Shown: positions 1 through 12,082, counted from the stretch's first letter. The stretch: 64,000 nt of DNA from Gnetum montanum (GCA_015680685.1 MNCI01008062.1:412697-476696), one strand, 5' to 3'. Notes: generated by a model from the letters alone, not told the origin. Program-made: numbers and translations.

Positions 1-1694
1 TGATGATGGCCTCCCCCACAACTGTGGGGTTTTCCACCATGTTTGATAGGAGTTTCGAGGCTAATAAAAAGTTCTACTAGGATAGTATGGTTGGTTGTAG
101 GACTGTCTATAATTACCTCATGATTAAGGTAATTTCCTAAGCATTTGATTTTGTATGAACTTGGGATTCAATGCAAAAGTCCAATACTCATGTAGATGTA
201 ACATGACTAGGAAATAGCCCTTTGAGTGATCATATAAGCAAATGTTACATTCATCATCCTCTTCTATGGTTGAGTCTATAGCCTCTTCTTCTACAACTAT
301 TTTTCCTCTTTGCTAATAAGTGTTCCTAGTTGTTTCTTGGTTCTTTTTCCTCCTCTTGTTTTGATCACTTGATTCATTTTGCATTACTCTCTCCTTTACA
401 ATTTTTATGTAATTTGTAATTTTTTCATTCATCAACTCCCACATCTTATCTAGCCTTACTTCAAGCTCATTGATAGACTTTTGTATTGGCAAGGTTTGTT
501 GTGAAATCACCTCATTGAGAGTTGCCTCTTTTTCTTTATCATAGATATGGACCCTTTTCTTTTGAAGAGTTGGATCCCAATTAGTTTCCTCTACATTCTC
601 TTGTTTACATAGCTCTCCTTCTTATTTTGCCACCCACTCGATTAGCCTTTGTATCTGATGAACTTCTAGTTCGTATAATTGAGATTGGGCATAAATCCCA
701 AGGATCTCCCTTGTTTCATTACGAATCCCATCTATGATGTGGAAAAGTTTCTCTTTTTAAGAGAAATCATGGTTGGGACATCTATGTAGTAGAGAGCAGT
801 ATCTATCCAAGGCCACATACAAAGGTTCATGATTTTCTTACTTCCACCCTTGGATTTATTTTCTTAGGTTGGATACTCTCGCATAGATTTGGTATTTTTC
901 ATTGAAAAGCTCCCCCATTGTGGATCATCGATGGATTGAATCTATTTCCAACAATCTATACCAACTTTCAGCTTCACCTATTAGTATCCTATGAAAGAGC
1001 TTAATCTTTTGCAACCTACATTCAATGTTTTGTAAGGTGTAAGCATCATGGAAAGCTTTTAAATGATGTTATGAATCAATTATAGCCTCCCCTAAATTTA
1101 GGAATGTTGTCCATATCAAGCCATTTGATGCAACAATCTCTTTAATGCCTTTTGGGTATTTGAACTACCTCCCTAATCTATGTCATGCCCCCAGTAGCCA
1201 ATAACGGATCATCTTCATCAAATATGTCATGTTGATAATCTCTATTTCTATTTGTTTGAGAGTGATGATCTTGTCTATGCTAATTTTGATGTCTTTAATT
1301 TTAACTGTGGGTTCAATATCTATCTTTATCTTGATCCCATAGTGAAGCTCTATCTCTGTACCTACATTCATCTTCGTCAAAACTAGATGTTGAAGAGGCT
1401 GGGAGAATCACCATGGCTCCTATAGTTCTCCCCATGGTCCCTTGATTTATCTTTTCTAGGTTTAGAGGAGGTCTTAGTCCTTAAGGCCCTCCTTGATCTA
1501 GGACTTACTTGATCTCCTCTAGGGTTTTCTGCCTTAGGTGAACATAGTCCTTTAGTATAGTAAGAGTGGAAATGAGCATATGAAACCCTTGGTTAAGGTT
1601 GTTCATCCCAATTCTCTTCAACGTACATCTTGTTAGTTCTCCAATGAATGTTCTCATCATATGATGTGTTATTGTTCCTATGTGAAGAAGACAT
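1..1694 (-). pseudogene. Gag of Athila-like gypsy element E1, degenerate
   Basis: Minus-strand Gag starting at an ATG at 1694 that reads MSSSHRN, the same kind of start as the other Gag copies here (for example 12237). Recognisable blocks follow: a Ser/Arg-rich stretch near 1390-1500, remnants of the capsid-like domain around 820-1130, and a trailing Gly/Trp stretch at 1-60 that matches the PQSWG-type C-terminal region of the sibling copies. The frame is broken by many stops and several frameshifts. The 5' LTR and primer site lie immediately upstream at 1806-2746; pol would be beyond the left edge. The family assignment rests on similarity to the better copies B and C and is secure; no intact product is possible. 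Confidence 0.85.
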
Positions 1695-1805
1695 GGTTTC
1701 AACGTGTGTGACTTAAAATAAAATATTAATATTTTCTAAAATATAAATTGTTGATACTTTTATAGTGATCATGTATAATATAACTAATCTAGATAACTAG
1801 CACCA

Positions 1806-1823
1806 TCCCTAGCAATAGTGCCA
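1806..1823 (-). other. Primer-binding site of E1 (tRNA-Asp type)
   Basis: On the minus strand this reads TGGCACTATTGCTAGGGA, directly after the LTR end. It matches the complement of a plant tRNA-Asp 3' end (TGGCGCCGTTGCCGGGGA, from general knowledge) except for C-to-T and G-to-A type changes. Confidence 0.8.
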
Positions 1824-1824
1824 A

Positions 1825-2746
1825 TGATGAGCAATGGGTACCCACTATGCCCAACCATATGAATCATAAGCATTCACACACAATCTGGTCAAATTCTGTG
1901 GATGGAATTAGTTGTGCAATCTAGATCATTATGCCTTAATCACAGTTTGTTGTCTTCCCACTTGGACTAATGGTATCTTTGTCACATATGGTTTAGTCCA
2001 AAGTGAGGCATATGAAAATTGATGTTGTTGTTGCCTTATGCTACTCCTAACAATAATAGAGAAATTAATTATTTATTCTAATTAACAATGAAAAGTAAAG
2101 TCTAAACTAGTCTATGGGTAATGAGTGCCCCTTCCTAGCTTGCTGTACACATCCTAAACCCATGTATCCACTACTGGGATTACCAAGCGCTACACTACTA
2201 GGCAAATCAAGCAATAACATTGTTGGGATTACCAAGAGAATACATGTTTATGCTTGAAACTAGTTATGCTCATTCTACTAATTCATTAATGTGCATAGAA
2301 ATGTAAATATTAACTAAGTACATGGAATATAAATTGCATTAAAAGTAAATTTAATCTAAGTCAAAGTATTGCAATGAATAAGAATCAATATTAATCTTAT
2401 TACTATTCATGGAATGTGTCCACGTACATTGCCACTCAAATAAGATGTCGTACAACTGACTTAGATCAACACTGTGGGCACTCACTGACTATTCTCTAAG
2501 ACTACAGAATAAAATAGCAAGAGTTTAGCTCCTCTATTGACCAAAGAATTCCAATACACAGTAGGAGCACATGTATTTATACTTGAAAATAGACACTACA
2601 TCAATGGGGCCATGTCAACACATCATTGCATGCATCGACGAGGCCGCATTGATGGGGTCACGTCAAAGCAGCTATGTCGAGGTAGTTGCATCGAAGCAAC
2701 TGTGTTGAGGTATTTGCATCAACATAATCAATTGATGCTTCATTAA
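1825..2746 (-). repeat. 5' LTR of element E1
   Basis: LTR of about 920 bp in minus orientation. The inner end is TGATGAG on the plus strand (CTCATCA on the coding strand), next to the primer site. The outer end near 2746 is degenerate. A TATA box (TATTTATA on plus, 2574-2581) is preceded, on the minus strand, by an array of ATCGATG/GTCGACG-like words and AAGGCC-type words at 2595-2745, resembling the array of element A. U5 contains the family-conserved blocks. The outer boundary is approximate. Confidence 0.8.
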
Positions 2747-2912
2747 TTGTCCTAATGGAAGATGAATGTAAAATAAGGATGGTAAGGATCATGATGAGCA
2801 TATGAGACTCTTGTTTGCATTGGCATACTCCAATCTTCTTATTCATCAATTATTCTATCATTACTCCTCTTTGTCACCTTGGTAGGTGATGATGTGTTCT
2901 TATTAAAGCCAT
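2747..2912 (-). pseudogene. 5' fragment of Gag of element E2
   Basis: Short minus-strand fragment homologous to the first codons of E1 Gag (same GAGCATATGAGAC-type block near 2796 as at 1572), with a putative start ATG at 2912. It is cut by the outer end of the E1 LTR at 2746, so E1 appears to have inserted into the beginning of E2 gag. The rest of E2 would lie left of the window. Confidence 0.6.
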
Positions 2913-3027
2913 GTTGTATTTTAAGACATTTGTTTTAAGTATGCTTTTCTTAGAGTTAAGAATTCTTACTTTGTGTTGCAATTACAATGAACTTTGTGAA
3001 ATTAATTACTTAGCATACATTGACTTG

Positions 3028-3045
3028 TCCTCAACAACGGTGCCA
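3028..3045 (-). other. Primer-binding site of E2 (tRNA-Asp type)
   Basis: The minus strand reads TGGCACCGTTGTTGAGGA immediately after the LTR end at 3047, a diverged match to the tRNA-Asp complement also found in E1, E3, A, B and D. Confidence 0.75.
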
Positions 3046-3046
3046 A

Positions 3047-3877
3047 TGATGAGCGCTGGAGTAATCCAACACCCAACCATACAAGTCATAGGTGTTCATG
3101 TAGAACCATATCGTAATTTGTGGATAAGGCAATGTGAATATGCTAGTAATTGATTAAAGATTAAAGTTTGGGATCGTTGTCTTCCCATGTGAGCTAGTGA
3201 AATATATGGATATGGTTTGACTCACAGTAAGGTATATGATAATTGATATTGTTGGATCATTATTACTCTTAGTGAACATGATGAAATGGAAATGATTTTT
3301 ATGTTTAACTAAGATAGTAAATGAATTTAGTCTATCCTATGGCGATGAGCATTTGGTCCTAACCTTTTGTACACACCTTGGGCTTCGTGTAATTACCACT
3401 AGGATTACCAAGTACTTTGCTACTAGGTGAACCAAGCAATTACAGTTAAGTGCTTGAGATCAGCTGTGCTCATTCTGGTTAATGATAGTAATAGTAAAGT
3501 GGAAAAGTAAATCATTAGCTCAAAAAATAGTAAATATAATGTTAAGTGTAAATAATAAATCTAAGTGAATGCTGCAATGTTGAAAAGCACCATTAATCTT
3601 TATTTCCAGCCATGAACTATGCCCAAGTACACTTCACTCAAATAAAGATTCTAGATAATTGCTTAACACCACACTGTAGGCATTCACTCTATCGCTAATA
3701 CTATGAAAACAAACTAAAAGAATCTACCTAAGTATGGATAAATTGTGTTATGGACCATGTGTTTAAGTATCATATTTATAGGCAAGCACATGTCTCGCAA
3801 TGTCAGATATCCAATGTTGTAGCTTGGACTTTGATATCGTAGCTCTGATATTGGATATCCAATATTGCAGCCATTCA
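3047..3877 (-). repeat. 5' LTR of element E2
   Basis: LTR of about 830 bp in minus orientation, close in length to those of C and D. A TATA box (TATTTATA on plus) lies at 3773-3780. Upstream of it on the minus strand, at 3795-3870, are three GATATC palindromes plus AATATT/GATATT variants, the array class of C and D. The outer end near 3877 is degenerate (TGAATGGCT instead of TGATGAGCC). Confidence 0.8.
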
Positions 3878-4538
3878 AAAATTTACTTTATCACTATGGA
3901 TTAGAATTATAGCCTTTCATAAATTTAGGAATGTTGTTCATATTAAGCTATTTATTGCAGCTTTCTCTTTGATGCCTCTGAGGTATTTGAAATGCCTTCC
4001 TAATCTATGTCATGCTCCTAGTAGCCAACAAGGGTTCATTAGCATCAGACATGTCATGGTGATAATCTATATTTCTATTTATATAATTGGATTGATGTTG
4101 TCTATTCTCACTTTGATGTCTTTCATCTTGCCCTTATGTTCTATTTCTATTTTCATCTTAACCCATTAGTGAAGCTCTATCTCAATACCTATGTTCATCT
4201 TCATCAAATCTAGATGTTGAAGACGAAGAGGAAGATGGAGAATTGGAAGAATCACCATGGCTCCTATATCTTCCCCTATGGTCCTTTGATTTATCTCTTC
4301 TAGGTTTGGAGGAGGTCCTAGGCCTTGAGGTCCTTCTTGTTCTAGGACTTACTCCATCTCCTCTAAGATTGTTTGTATTAGTTGATTGTAGTTTTTCAGT
4401 GTATTAAGGATCTAAATGAGCATATGAGACCCTTATGTTTATTGATTCACTCTAATTTTCTTCCATATAGATCCTATCATTTATTCTATTAGTGTTCTCA
4501 TTATATGATGCATTATTGGTCCTATGTGAAGAAGACAT
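3878..4538 (-). pseudogene. Gag N-terminal part of element E3, interrupted by E2
   Basis: Minus-strand Gag beginning with an ATG at 4538 (MSSSH start) and running to 3878, where the E2 LTR starts. It aligns block by block with E1 Gag: the Ser-rich linker near 4215-4260 and the segment at 3900-4020 correspond to E1 at 1080-1200. Stops and frameshifts are numerous. Because it ends exactly at an LTR end, E2 most likely inserted into it. Confidence 0.8.
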
Positions 4539-4644
4539 ATTTTTAATGTGTGTGACTTAAAATATTAATATTTTCTAAAAGATAGATCATTAATACCTTT
4601 ACAGTGATCATTTATAATATAACTAATCTAGATAACTAGCACCA

Positions 4645-4662
4645 TCCTCGACAATAGTGCTA
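4645..4662 (-). other. Primer-binding site of E3 (tRNA-Asp type)
   Basis: The minus strand reads TAGCACTATTGTCGAGGA right after the LTR end, a diverged tRNA-Asp-complementary site as in its siblings. Confidence 0.75.
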
Positions 4663-4663
4663 A

Positions 4664-5705
4664 TGATGAGCAGTGAATACCACCTACATCCAACCATATG
4701 AATCACAAGCATTCATGCACGATCCAATCAAATTTTATGGATGGGACTAGTTTTGGCACCTAGATTGTTAAGCATTACTCATAGGACGTTTTCTTCCCAC
4801 TTGGACTAGTGATAGCTTTGTTACATATGATTTAGTCCAAAGTGAGGCATATGATGGTTGATATTGTTTTGGCCTTATGCTAATCTTAACAACAATAGAA
4901 AATTTAATTATTTAATTAATTAACAATAAGAAGATGAAGTCTAAACTAGCATAAGGGTGATGAGTGTTTGTTTCCAGCTTGTCATACACATCATGAATCC
5001 ACATATCCACTACTAGGATTATCAAGTGCTACGCTACTGGGTGAACTAAGAAATAATTCTTCTAGGATTACCAGGCGAATACATGTTTATGCTTAAATTT
5101 GGTCACGCTCATTTTGCCAAATGATTAATATGCATGAAATCATAAATATTAACTAAGTACATGAAGAGTAAATTACATGGAAAGTAAATCTAATCTAAGT
5201 CAAAGTGCTACAATGAATGTAAATCAATCTCAATCTTATTTCCATTCATGGAATGTGTCCAAGTACAATGCCACTCAAATAAGACATCGTACAACTAACT
5301 CAAATTCACATTCCGAGCACTCACTGACTATTTCCTAAGATTACAAAATGAAATTGCAAGTCTAGCTACAAAATGACTAAAAGGTGAAAAATACATGGCA
5401 TGAGCTCACATATTTATAGGTGAAAATAGACACTGCATCTACGCATCACCCCATGCATCGATGGAAACATGTCGATAGAGATGCGTCGATGCACATCGAC
5501 GCATCATCCAATGCATCAATGGAAATGCATCGATGGGGATGCGTTGATGCATCTTGATCAATGAAACTAAGTTATAGAGAGTGGGACATCACAAATGTTA
5601 TGTAGCAGCCAATTAAGACACACCAATAAGGTTACTACAATGCAAATGTGATGTAGCATCAATGATATCGCATTTACGATATCTTAGCCAAATGATGATT
5701 CATTA
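4664..5705 (-). repeat. 5' LTR of element E3, with composite palindrome array
   Basis: LTR of about 1040 bp in minus orientation, 120-240 bp longer than its siblings. TATA (TATTTATA on plus) is at 5411-5418. Upstream on the minus strand lies first an array of CATCGATG palindromes (5456-5463, 5528-5535) with a 20-bp near-palindrome at 5483-5502, then a second block with GATATC words at 5663-5683. The outer end (TAATGAATCAT against TGATGAATCAT in B) is placed near 5705, after which copia coding sequence resumes. Confidence 0.75.
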
Positions 5706-8332
5706 ATAAACAAAGAAATTCTTCAAATTCTTGTAACAAAGGAAATGATTTGTGGACTATCCAAACTCAAAGAATTTAATCTAAACACTTGTGAAGCATG
5801 CTAGCAAGGAAAGCAAACAAGAATAAGGTTTGGTAAGAAAAATTATATATCTACATCTCATCCCTTAGATCTACTTCATATGGATGTAGTTGGTCCTTCT
5901 CAAATACTTAGTTTTGGAAAGAAAAGATACTTTTAACCATTGTTGATTATTACTCTTGTTTTACTTAGGTTACCTTTTTATATCATAAGGATGAGATCTC
6001 TGATCATTTTTTAAGAATTATCAATTAGATCAAGAAAGAAAAAGGATATGGTGTTAAAGTTATCAGGAGTGACAATGGAGGAGAATTCAAGAACATAAAT
6101 TTTGAGCAATTTTGCAAAATTAATGACATACTTCATAAATTTTCTACTACAAGAACTCCTTAGAAAAATGGTATAGTTGAAGGAAAAATAGGATCTTGAA
6201 TGAAATGGGAAGAACCATATTGAATGATCAAAATCTTCCCTATCACTTTTGGGCTCAAGCTATCAACACTGCTTGCTATGTCTCCAATAGAGTCCTAGTA
6301 AGAAGGTTTACCTCTAAACCTCCTTATGAATTATGGACTGGTAGAAACCCTTAGTAGGTTATTTTCATGTCTTTATTTCAAAATGCTATATTCTGAGTGA
6401 TAAAGATATCTTAAGAAAATTTAATCCTAAAACTGAGGAAGGGATTTTCTTAGGATATTCATTAGTTAGCAAAGCTTATAGAGTTTTCAATAAAAGGACA
6501 AACATTGCAAAAGAAACTATAAATATTAAAATTGATGATCATAACATTACTACTCCACAACCTAATGATGAAGTTATTTCCATTCAAAAATTATCAAATG
6601 CCACTCAAGTTTAAATTGACAAAAATTTAGAAGTAGATAGTGAACATGAGAAAGAGCAAGAAGATGAACTTGAAGAAATTTCTCCCATTCAACCAAAAAT
6701 ACCTAGACTTAGTATAACACACTCCTCAATGATGTCTTTAGATAAGTTCAAGATGATATTTGTACAAGAAGCCAAACTAAGGAAATTTATGCTTATGCAG
6801 CATATCTTTCACAACTTGAACCTAAAAATTTCAAAGAAGAAAAAGGAGAAGAAGGATGGATTTCTTCTATGTAATATGAACTAAATCAATTTACTAGAAA
6901 TAATGTATGGGATATAGTACCTAAACTAGACCATAAACCAATCATTGGGACAAAACGGATATTTATGAACAAAACTAATGAAATTGGAAATATCATTAAA
7001 AATAAAGCTAGATTAGTTGCCAAAGGATACAATCAATAAGAAGGAATTGATTTTGATGAAACATTTGCTCTTGTTGCTAGACTAGAATCTATTAGACTTC
7101 TTTTGGCATATGCTAGTATTAAAAATATTAAACTATATTAAATGGATGTAAAGAGTGCCTTCCAAAGTGGGACTATACAAGAAGAAGTTTATGTTGAACA
7201 ACCTGAAGGATTTATAGATCCTATTAAATCCAACTATATTTACAAAATTAAGAAGGCTCTCTATGGACTTAAACAAGCTCCTAGAGCCTGGTATGGATGA
7301 CTTTCCCAACATCTTACATAAAATGATTTTGAAAGAGGTAAGGCTAATGTCACCTTATTTCTTAAATGGGAAAATAGTGATATGCTTATAGTTCAAATTT
7401 ATGTTGATGATATAGACTTTAGTGCCACTAATGAAAATCTTTGCAAGAAATCCTCAATCCTTATGCAATCTAAATTTGAAATGAGCATGATGGGAAAACT
7501 CAAAAAATTTCTTGGATTTCAATTCAATCAAACTATAGATGGAACATTCATTTTTCAAACAAAATATGTTAAAGATATTCTACTAAAATACAATCTAGCT
7601 AATGTCAAGGTAAAAAAAACTTCTATGGCTACAAACTTCAAGTTTACCAAAGATGATCAAGGAAAGCCTGATGATCACAATCTATATAGAGGTATGATAG
7701 GTTGCCTACTTTATTTAACTACTAGTAGACCAAACATAACATTAAGCGTAGGAATGTGTGCTAGATATCAAGCTATCCCAAAAGTGTCCCATTTAAAAGT
7801 AGTTAACCATATTTTTCATTATCTTAAACATACCACTAATTGGGACCTTGGGTATCCAAAGAATTCCTCACTTGATCTTGCTAGATATTGATTTTCCAAT
7901 GACCATCGTAGTACAAGTGGAAATTGATTTTTCCTAGGCAGAAGTCTTGTTTCTTGGATGACCAAAAAGCAAACTTCTATAGCACTTTCCATAGTAGAAG
8001 TTGAATACATCTCAGCTAGGAGTTGTTGTGCTCAACTTATATGGATGAAAGAAATGCTCAAAGACCTAGCGGTATAATCTTAATCTACACCTATCTATTG
8101 TGACAACAATAGCGTCATCAACATGAAAAAAAATCCAATTTAGCATTCACACACCAAACACATTGAGATTTAACATCACTTTATATGAGAACATACTCAA
8201 TGTGGGCACATAAAACTAGAATTTATTAGAACTGAAAATGAACTAGTAGATGCTTTCACAAAATCCCTTAATGAGTGAAGATTGACTACTCTATGTAATA
8301 ATATGGGAATAGGACCTTATCCTGTCAAGTAA
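5706..8332 (+). pseudogene. Ty1/copia polyprotein of element Y (integrase, RT, RNase H)
   Basis: Copia-type order is visible: a pre-integrase remnant with a CEAC-like motif near 5790; integrase with LLHMDVVGPS near 5870, the second Asp in RSDNGGEF near 6065 and the Glu region near 6175; RT with the KARLVAKGYNQ-type block near 7010, [12 protein letters not shown] near 7265 and YVDD at about 7400-7411; then RNase H with RSTSGN near 7910 and the closing AFTKSLNE block near 8250, stop at 8330-8332. In-frame stops (mostly Gln or Trp positions) and frameshifts break it; the longest open stretch is 7382-7891. It begins where the E3 LTR ends, so the missing gag half is probably on the other side of the E3-E2-E1 stack. 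The RNase H end and paired purine tracts suggest a SIRE/Tork-like lineage, not certain. Confidence 0.9.
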
Positions 8333-8697
8333 GTTTCCTTACATTTGTATTTTTATTTTTATTTTTTTAAAAAATATTGTTTTATCACTTAAACAAAAAC
8401 AAACAAACATTTTTCTTCTTGCATGCATTTAGGGGGAGTTCTACTCTACTCTTGTTTGATTCTATCCAAAAGGGGGAGAATTTGGTAGATTGGTACTATT
8501 AATGAGTATGGTGATTGTGATGTCAGAATGTAAAATGACTTAAATGATGTGATTCATGGAATATAATGTACTACTGGATCTACTAGATATATTTTAAACT
8601 AGTGTCATGAGCAATAATGAAATTATATGTCTTAATGACTTTTGAAGACTACTAATCCATTTTCTTCAGTTTTGAACATCACCAAAAAGGGGGAGAT
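8333..8697 (+). other. Copia Y 3' untranslated stretch with two polypurine tracts
   Basis: Non-coding stretch between the pol stop and the 3' LTR. It holds two nearly identical purine tracts: AAAAGGGGGAGAA at 8468-8480 and AAAAAGGGGGAGA at 8684-8696. The second lies one base before the LTR and is the likely plus-strand priming site; the first could be an additional priming site. Confidence 0.8.
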
Positions 8698-9876
8698 TGT
8701 TGACCTTTTGGTATTCCAAAACCTTAAGGAAAATGAACAACAAAGGATATTTTTTGTAAATGTTGTATTTACAAGACAAGAATAAGTACTCCACATCATG
8801 GATAAGGACTCAAGGAAGCATGGCTATCAAAGTAAAAGACTTCATAGGTAGAATGAGAGCATGGAAAAGTACAAAGAATACAAGATAAATAAAGATTCTC
8901 CAGGGATTGACAGAAGGCTAAATCAACAAGAGAATGCCTTAGGAACCAAAGCTCAAAAGTTGAGAAAACATCTCCAATGATCAGAAGACATCTTGGTGAA
9001 AAGGAAGTCAATCACAACAAAACATCTCCTATGGAAAGAAGACATTTTCCAAGAGACATCCCTTTCTAAAAGGAGACATCTCCCTAGAGTTGAAGCTAAA
9101 TACAAAAAGATGTCCCAGTCTTCAAGGAGACATCTAGACTAGCCATTGAATAGTCATTGCATGAATTTTGAGGCATTTTTGAAAACTTCAAGGTTATAAG
9201 TACATTCTAAGCTCTTGGAAACTATGCAAGCATTATCAACATCAAAGTTACCATTGTCTATCTTATGTTGTTGTACTTGTGTACTTGAATTGTCATATCA
9301 TTTGTTTGATTTGTTGTTGAACTATGCTTCATTATACAAGGAATTTGTAAATTGAGTTACACTCTCTCCTTGTAGTTCTTTTTCTTTTCTTACTACCCTG
9401 AGGGGTTAATGTGCATCTTGCAAGAAGGCATCCTTTTAGAGCTTGTTAAGACCCTATAATATTGAGTTGTTTTGCTAGGTCAAAATACTCCAAAGTAGAG
9501 CTCTATTTCGTATAGGTTTTGGGATCCTTTAAACCAAACTTGAGCTTGTTGAGACCTTGTGGGGTTGAAAGTTTTCACATCAACAAAACTCTCCTTAGCA
9601 AAGCTTAAATTTGTAAAGGTTTTGGTGTCCTCTAACCCAAATTTTAGAAGAAATAAAGTCCAAAGGTGTGCAAGGAATCTACCCTCCAAGTGTGAACTAC
9701 CCAAGTTAGGGAATCACATAATTCTTATGTTTTGTGTTATAGGTGTTGCTTGCGATTTAGGAAACTTATTCATCCCCCTCCTTCCCTGCCCCTGCCCTGC
9801 AACCCCCCCACCCCCCGACCCCTGCAACCCCCTCACCTCCCACCCCCCAACTTTCTTAGGTCTCAATCCTTAGACA
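8698..9876 (+). repeat. 3' LTR of copia element Y
   Basis: Starts TGTTGACC right after the polypurine tract and ends near TTAGACA at 9876, about 1.18 kb, so it has TG...CA ends. No 5' LTR is in the window, so the right end is inferred. The U3 part (8990-9135) holds repeated AGACATCT-like words including GAGACA at 9053, 9073 and 9127. The right end contains a strongly C-rich tract. Confidence 0.7.
9771..9850 (+). repeat. C-rich low-complexity tract at the end of the Y LTR
   Basis: About 80 bases consisting mostly of C runs separated by TG, AA and GA, with an internal CCCCTGC(A)A-type repeat. Many copia LTRs end with a short CACCCCCCCTC-like stretch; here it has expanded. Confidence 0.85.
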
Positions 9877-9956
9877 TCACCTAGCCCATTTCTAATCCTT
9901 AATATATTTGTACATAGAGGTTTTTGTCTTGTTGTGTTTATCTATTGGTGTTGTTT

Positions 9957-10640
9957 TGTTGATGATGATCCCAATATGTTTTGGCATATTTGGAAGTGTT
10001 TTGGGACTATTTTGATGAGTTTAGGAGGTTTCAAGAGCTATGGGGACTTATTAGGAGGTGTCTAGAGGTTCCAAACCTCAAACTAAGCATCTTTATATTT
10101 AGCCCTACCACGTGAGATGTTTCAGTTGCATTCAAGATGTCTCCACACTCTCAAAACATCTCACATGATTCCAAGACATCTAATCTAGACTCAAGATGTC
10201 TTAGCTAGAGTTAAGATGTCTCCTCTGTTAATAGTCATTTTTAGGAAAGACATCGCATTCTCCTCCAAGATGTCTCGTATGGACATGAGATAATTTCCTA
10301 CAAGTTTTTAAAAATTTAAATTTAAACTTTAAAAAGAGAAGATGAAGATATAAGGGGGAAAAGATATAGATTGGCCTCTTGGAGCTTCATTTTAGTCAAG
10401 AGAGTCTAGGGAGAGAAATGTGAGTTAAGAGAAGAGAGTAGAAAGAGATAGAGTCTTAGCAAGGTACATTGATCATCATCCATGTGAGAGTGTATTTTCT
10501 TTAATTAAGTGAGTATGAGAATATGATTGAATCTCTTTTCTATCCTTGGAAATTTGTGTTTTCTTTCAATTGTAATTTCTCCATTTAAGCAAGAATAAAG
10601 CTTTCATTTTCTTTTCTTTTGTTATTTTGTGATATTTAGA
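9957..10640 (+). repeat. Probable copia-type LTR (solo or truncated)
   Basis: Begins TGTTGATGATG like the Y LTR, contains repeated AGATGTCT/AGACATCT words at 10115-10280, a TATA-like GATATAAGGG near 10346, a purine-rich 5'UTR-like stretch and AATAAAGC near 10593. It resembles an LTR in composition and order, but no primer site, partner LTR or target duplication could be shown. It ends against the RNase H remnant of copia X. Confidence 0.4.
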
Positions 10641-10654
10641 GAGCTTGGATTATG

Positions 10655-11193
10655 GAATCCATGGGAGCTCCTCATCACATAGTAATAAATTCTTCTTCAC
10701 AAGTAGGAAGAAAAATCAATGCTTGTTTCATAGATTTCCAATACATGCCATTTCTATCATGGAAGATGATTGTCCATGAAGTTGATTTTCTACTATCATT
10801 GTCTCATCCCCCAATCAACATCTACATTATCTCATCCATAATTTGTTTTTCATTTCACATATTTTAAAACATGGGTTAAATATTTTAAATGAGATTATCT
10901 TGGTTCTTGCATGCATGGTAATAAAATGGATGTGGAAAATTCTAAATCTAGTTTGGTTTGGAAAAATAATTTGAGTGCTCCTATCATACTTCTATACATA
11001 GTTGCATTCACAAGAGGAGTTTTATCTTTGTTTTCAAGTTTAATATTATGGGATAGATTAGAATTTATCAATTTTTCTTTTGTCATACTATATTTTTCCA
11101 ACATGGATTCAACATATTTAGTTTAGTGAACCTAAATACCCTTATTTCCTTATTCAACTTAGATATCAAGGAAATATTTTAGTTCTCCAAGGT
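10655..11193 (-). pseudogene. RT end and RNase H of copia element X (left half)
   Basis: Minus-strand copia coding sequence. From 11193 downward: LGELKYFL, TKYVESMLEKYSM, then YRSMIGALK near 11000-11050 (end of RT), an HVLKYVK block near 10870, and RNase H words RKSTSW near 10800 and YWKSMKQ near 10730, ending with EEFITM near 10665. Several stops and shifts are present. The reading continues without gap or overlap on the other side of element A at 30053, where the preceding residues FYVDY...NMKDF are found, so A inserted between these two parts. Confidence 0.88.
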
Positions 11194-12081
11194 TGATAAG
11201 TCATAGTTTGGTTGGCTACATTAATGAGACCTTGTCGATTGGGCCTTGTCAATGCATTGTATCATGCATCAACAAGGCCCCATTGATGTAGCGTCTATTT
11301 TTGGCTATAAATACGTGCCTACTAGCCACATTTATGGCATGAGAGATTGTAGTTGTAGTGAACCTCTTGTAGGTTTTCCATTTGAAAGTTAGAATTTTTC
11401 TCTCGAGTACCTGTAGCAGGAGTCATTGAGTGTACAAATATTTATTCAAGCATTGTTGTACCTAAGCACAATAGTGTGTGTGACAATAAGGATGAGCTTT
11501 CCGATAAACCTTGCAACATTATGGATAGATTAAATATTTTATTTATGCATTTAATGGTATTAATTATTTATTAAATATTCTCAGTAATTAAGTTAATGAA
11601 GAAATTAAGTAAGAAAGATTAAACACATAAGTACAACCACTTTGTGCATAACCAGTATTCACTTGGTAATCCCAACAACATTATTACTTGGTATACCCAG
11701 TAGTGTAGCACTTAGTCACCTAGCAATGGATACATGGGTTCAGGATGTGTACAAAAAGTGGGACCAAATGCTTATGTTAGGACTAGTTAGACATTAGTTG
11801 ATTAGTTAAATTAAATTAGTTAGTCCAACCACTTTATTTCTCTTCAATTATCAAAATCATAAAAATAAAAAATGATAAAAATTAAATACCTTAATTACAC
11901 TTAACCATACCAATATAGATCACAAGTGTAATTGGGAAGGCAATGATTAACCTTAAGGCAAGATTCACTTCCTAGAGGACTAGTGCACCAAAAACAATAA
12001 AGTTCACGAAATTTGACTAGATCATGCATGAACGCTTTGTGATTTGTATGGTTGGGTGTAGGGGCACCTCATCGCTCATCA
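11194..12081 (+). repeat. 5' LTR of element A
   Basis: 888 bp, TGATAAGTCA...GCTCATCA. U3 holds a stem-forming inverted repeat around GCATTGTATCATGC (arms 11242-11257 and 11264-11279, two mismatches), followed by TATAAATA at 11306-11313. The 3' LTR copy has the same inverted repeat without mismatch. Confidence 0.93.
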
Positions 12082-12082
12082 T

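Noticed and set aside
2595-2745. Simple satellite or CRISPR-like array of ATCGATG/TCGACG words
   Set aside because: Irregular spacing, no constant repeats with unique spacers, and a fixed position upstream of an LTR TATA box; it is part of the LTR promoter array.
7382-7891. The open 169-codon RT segment as an intact gene
   Set aside because: It is only the open middle of a polyprotein with stops on both sides.
9876-9956. Copia tRNA-Met primer-binding site after the Y LTR
   Set aside because: No TGGTATCAGAGC-like sequence is present; the LTR is the 3' copy and needs none.
10652-10867. Plus-strand 71-codon ORF read as a possible copia Gag start
   Set aside because: The minus strand of the same stretch carries RNase H motifs of copia X (RKSTSW, YWKSMKQ), which explains it better.
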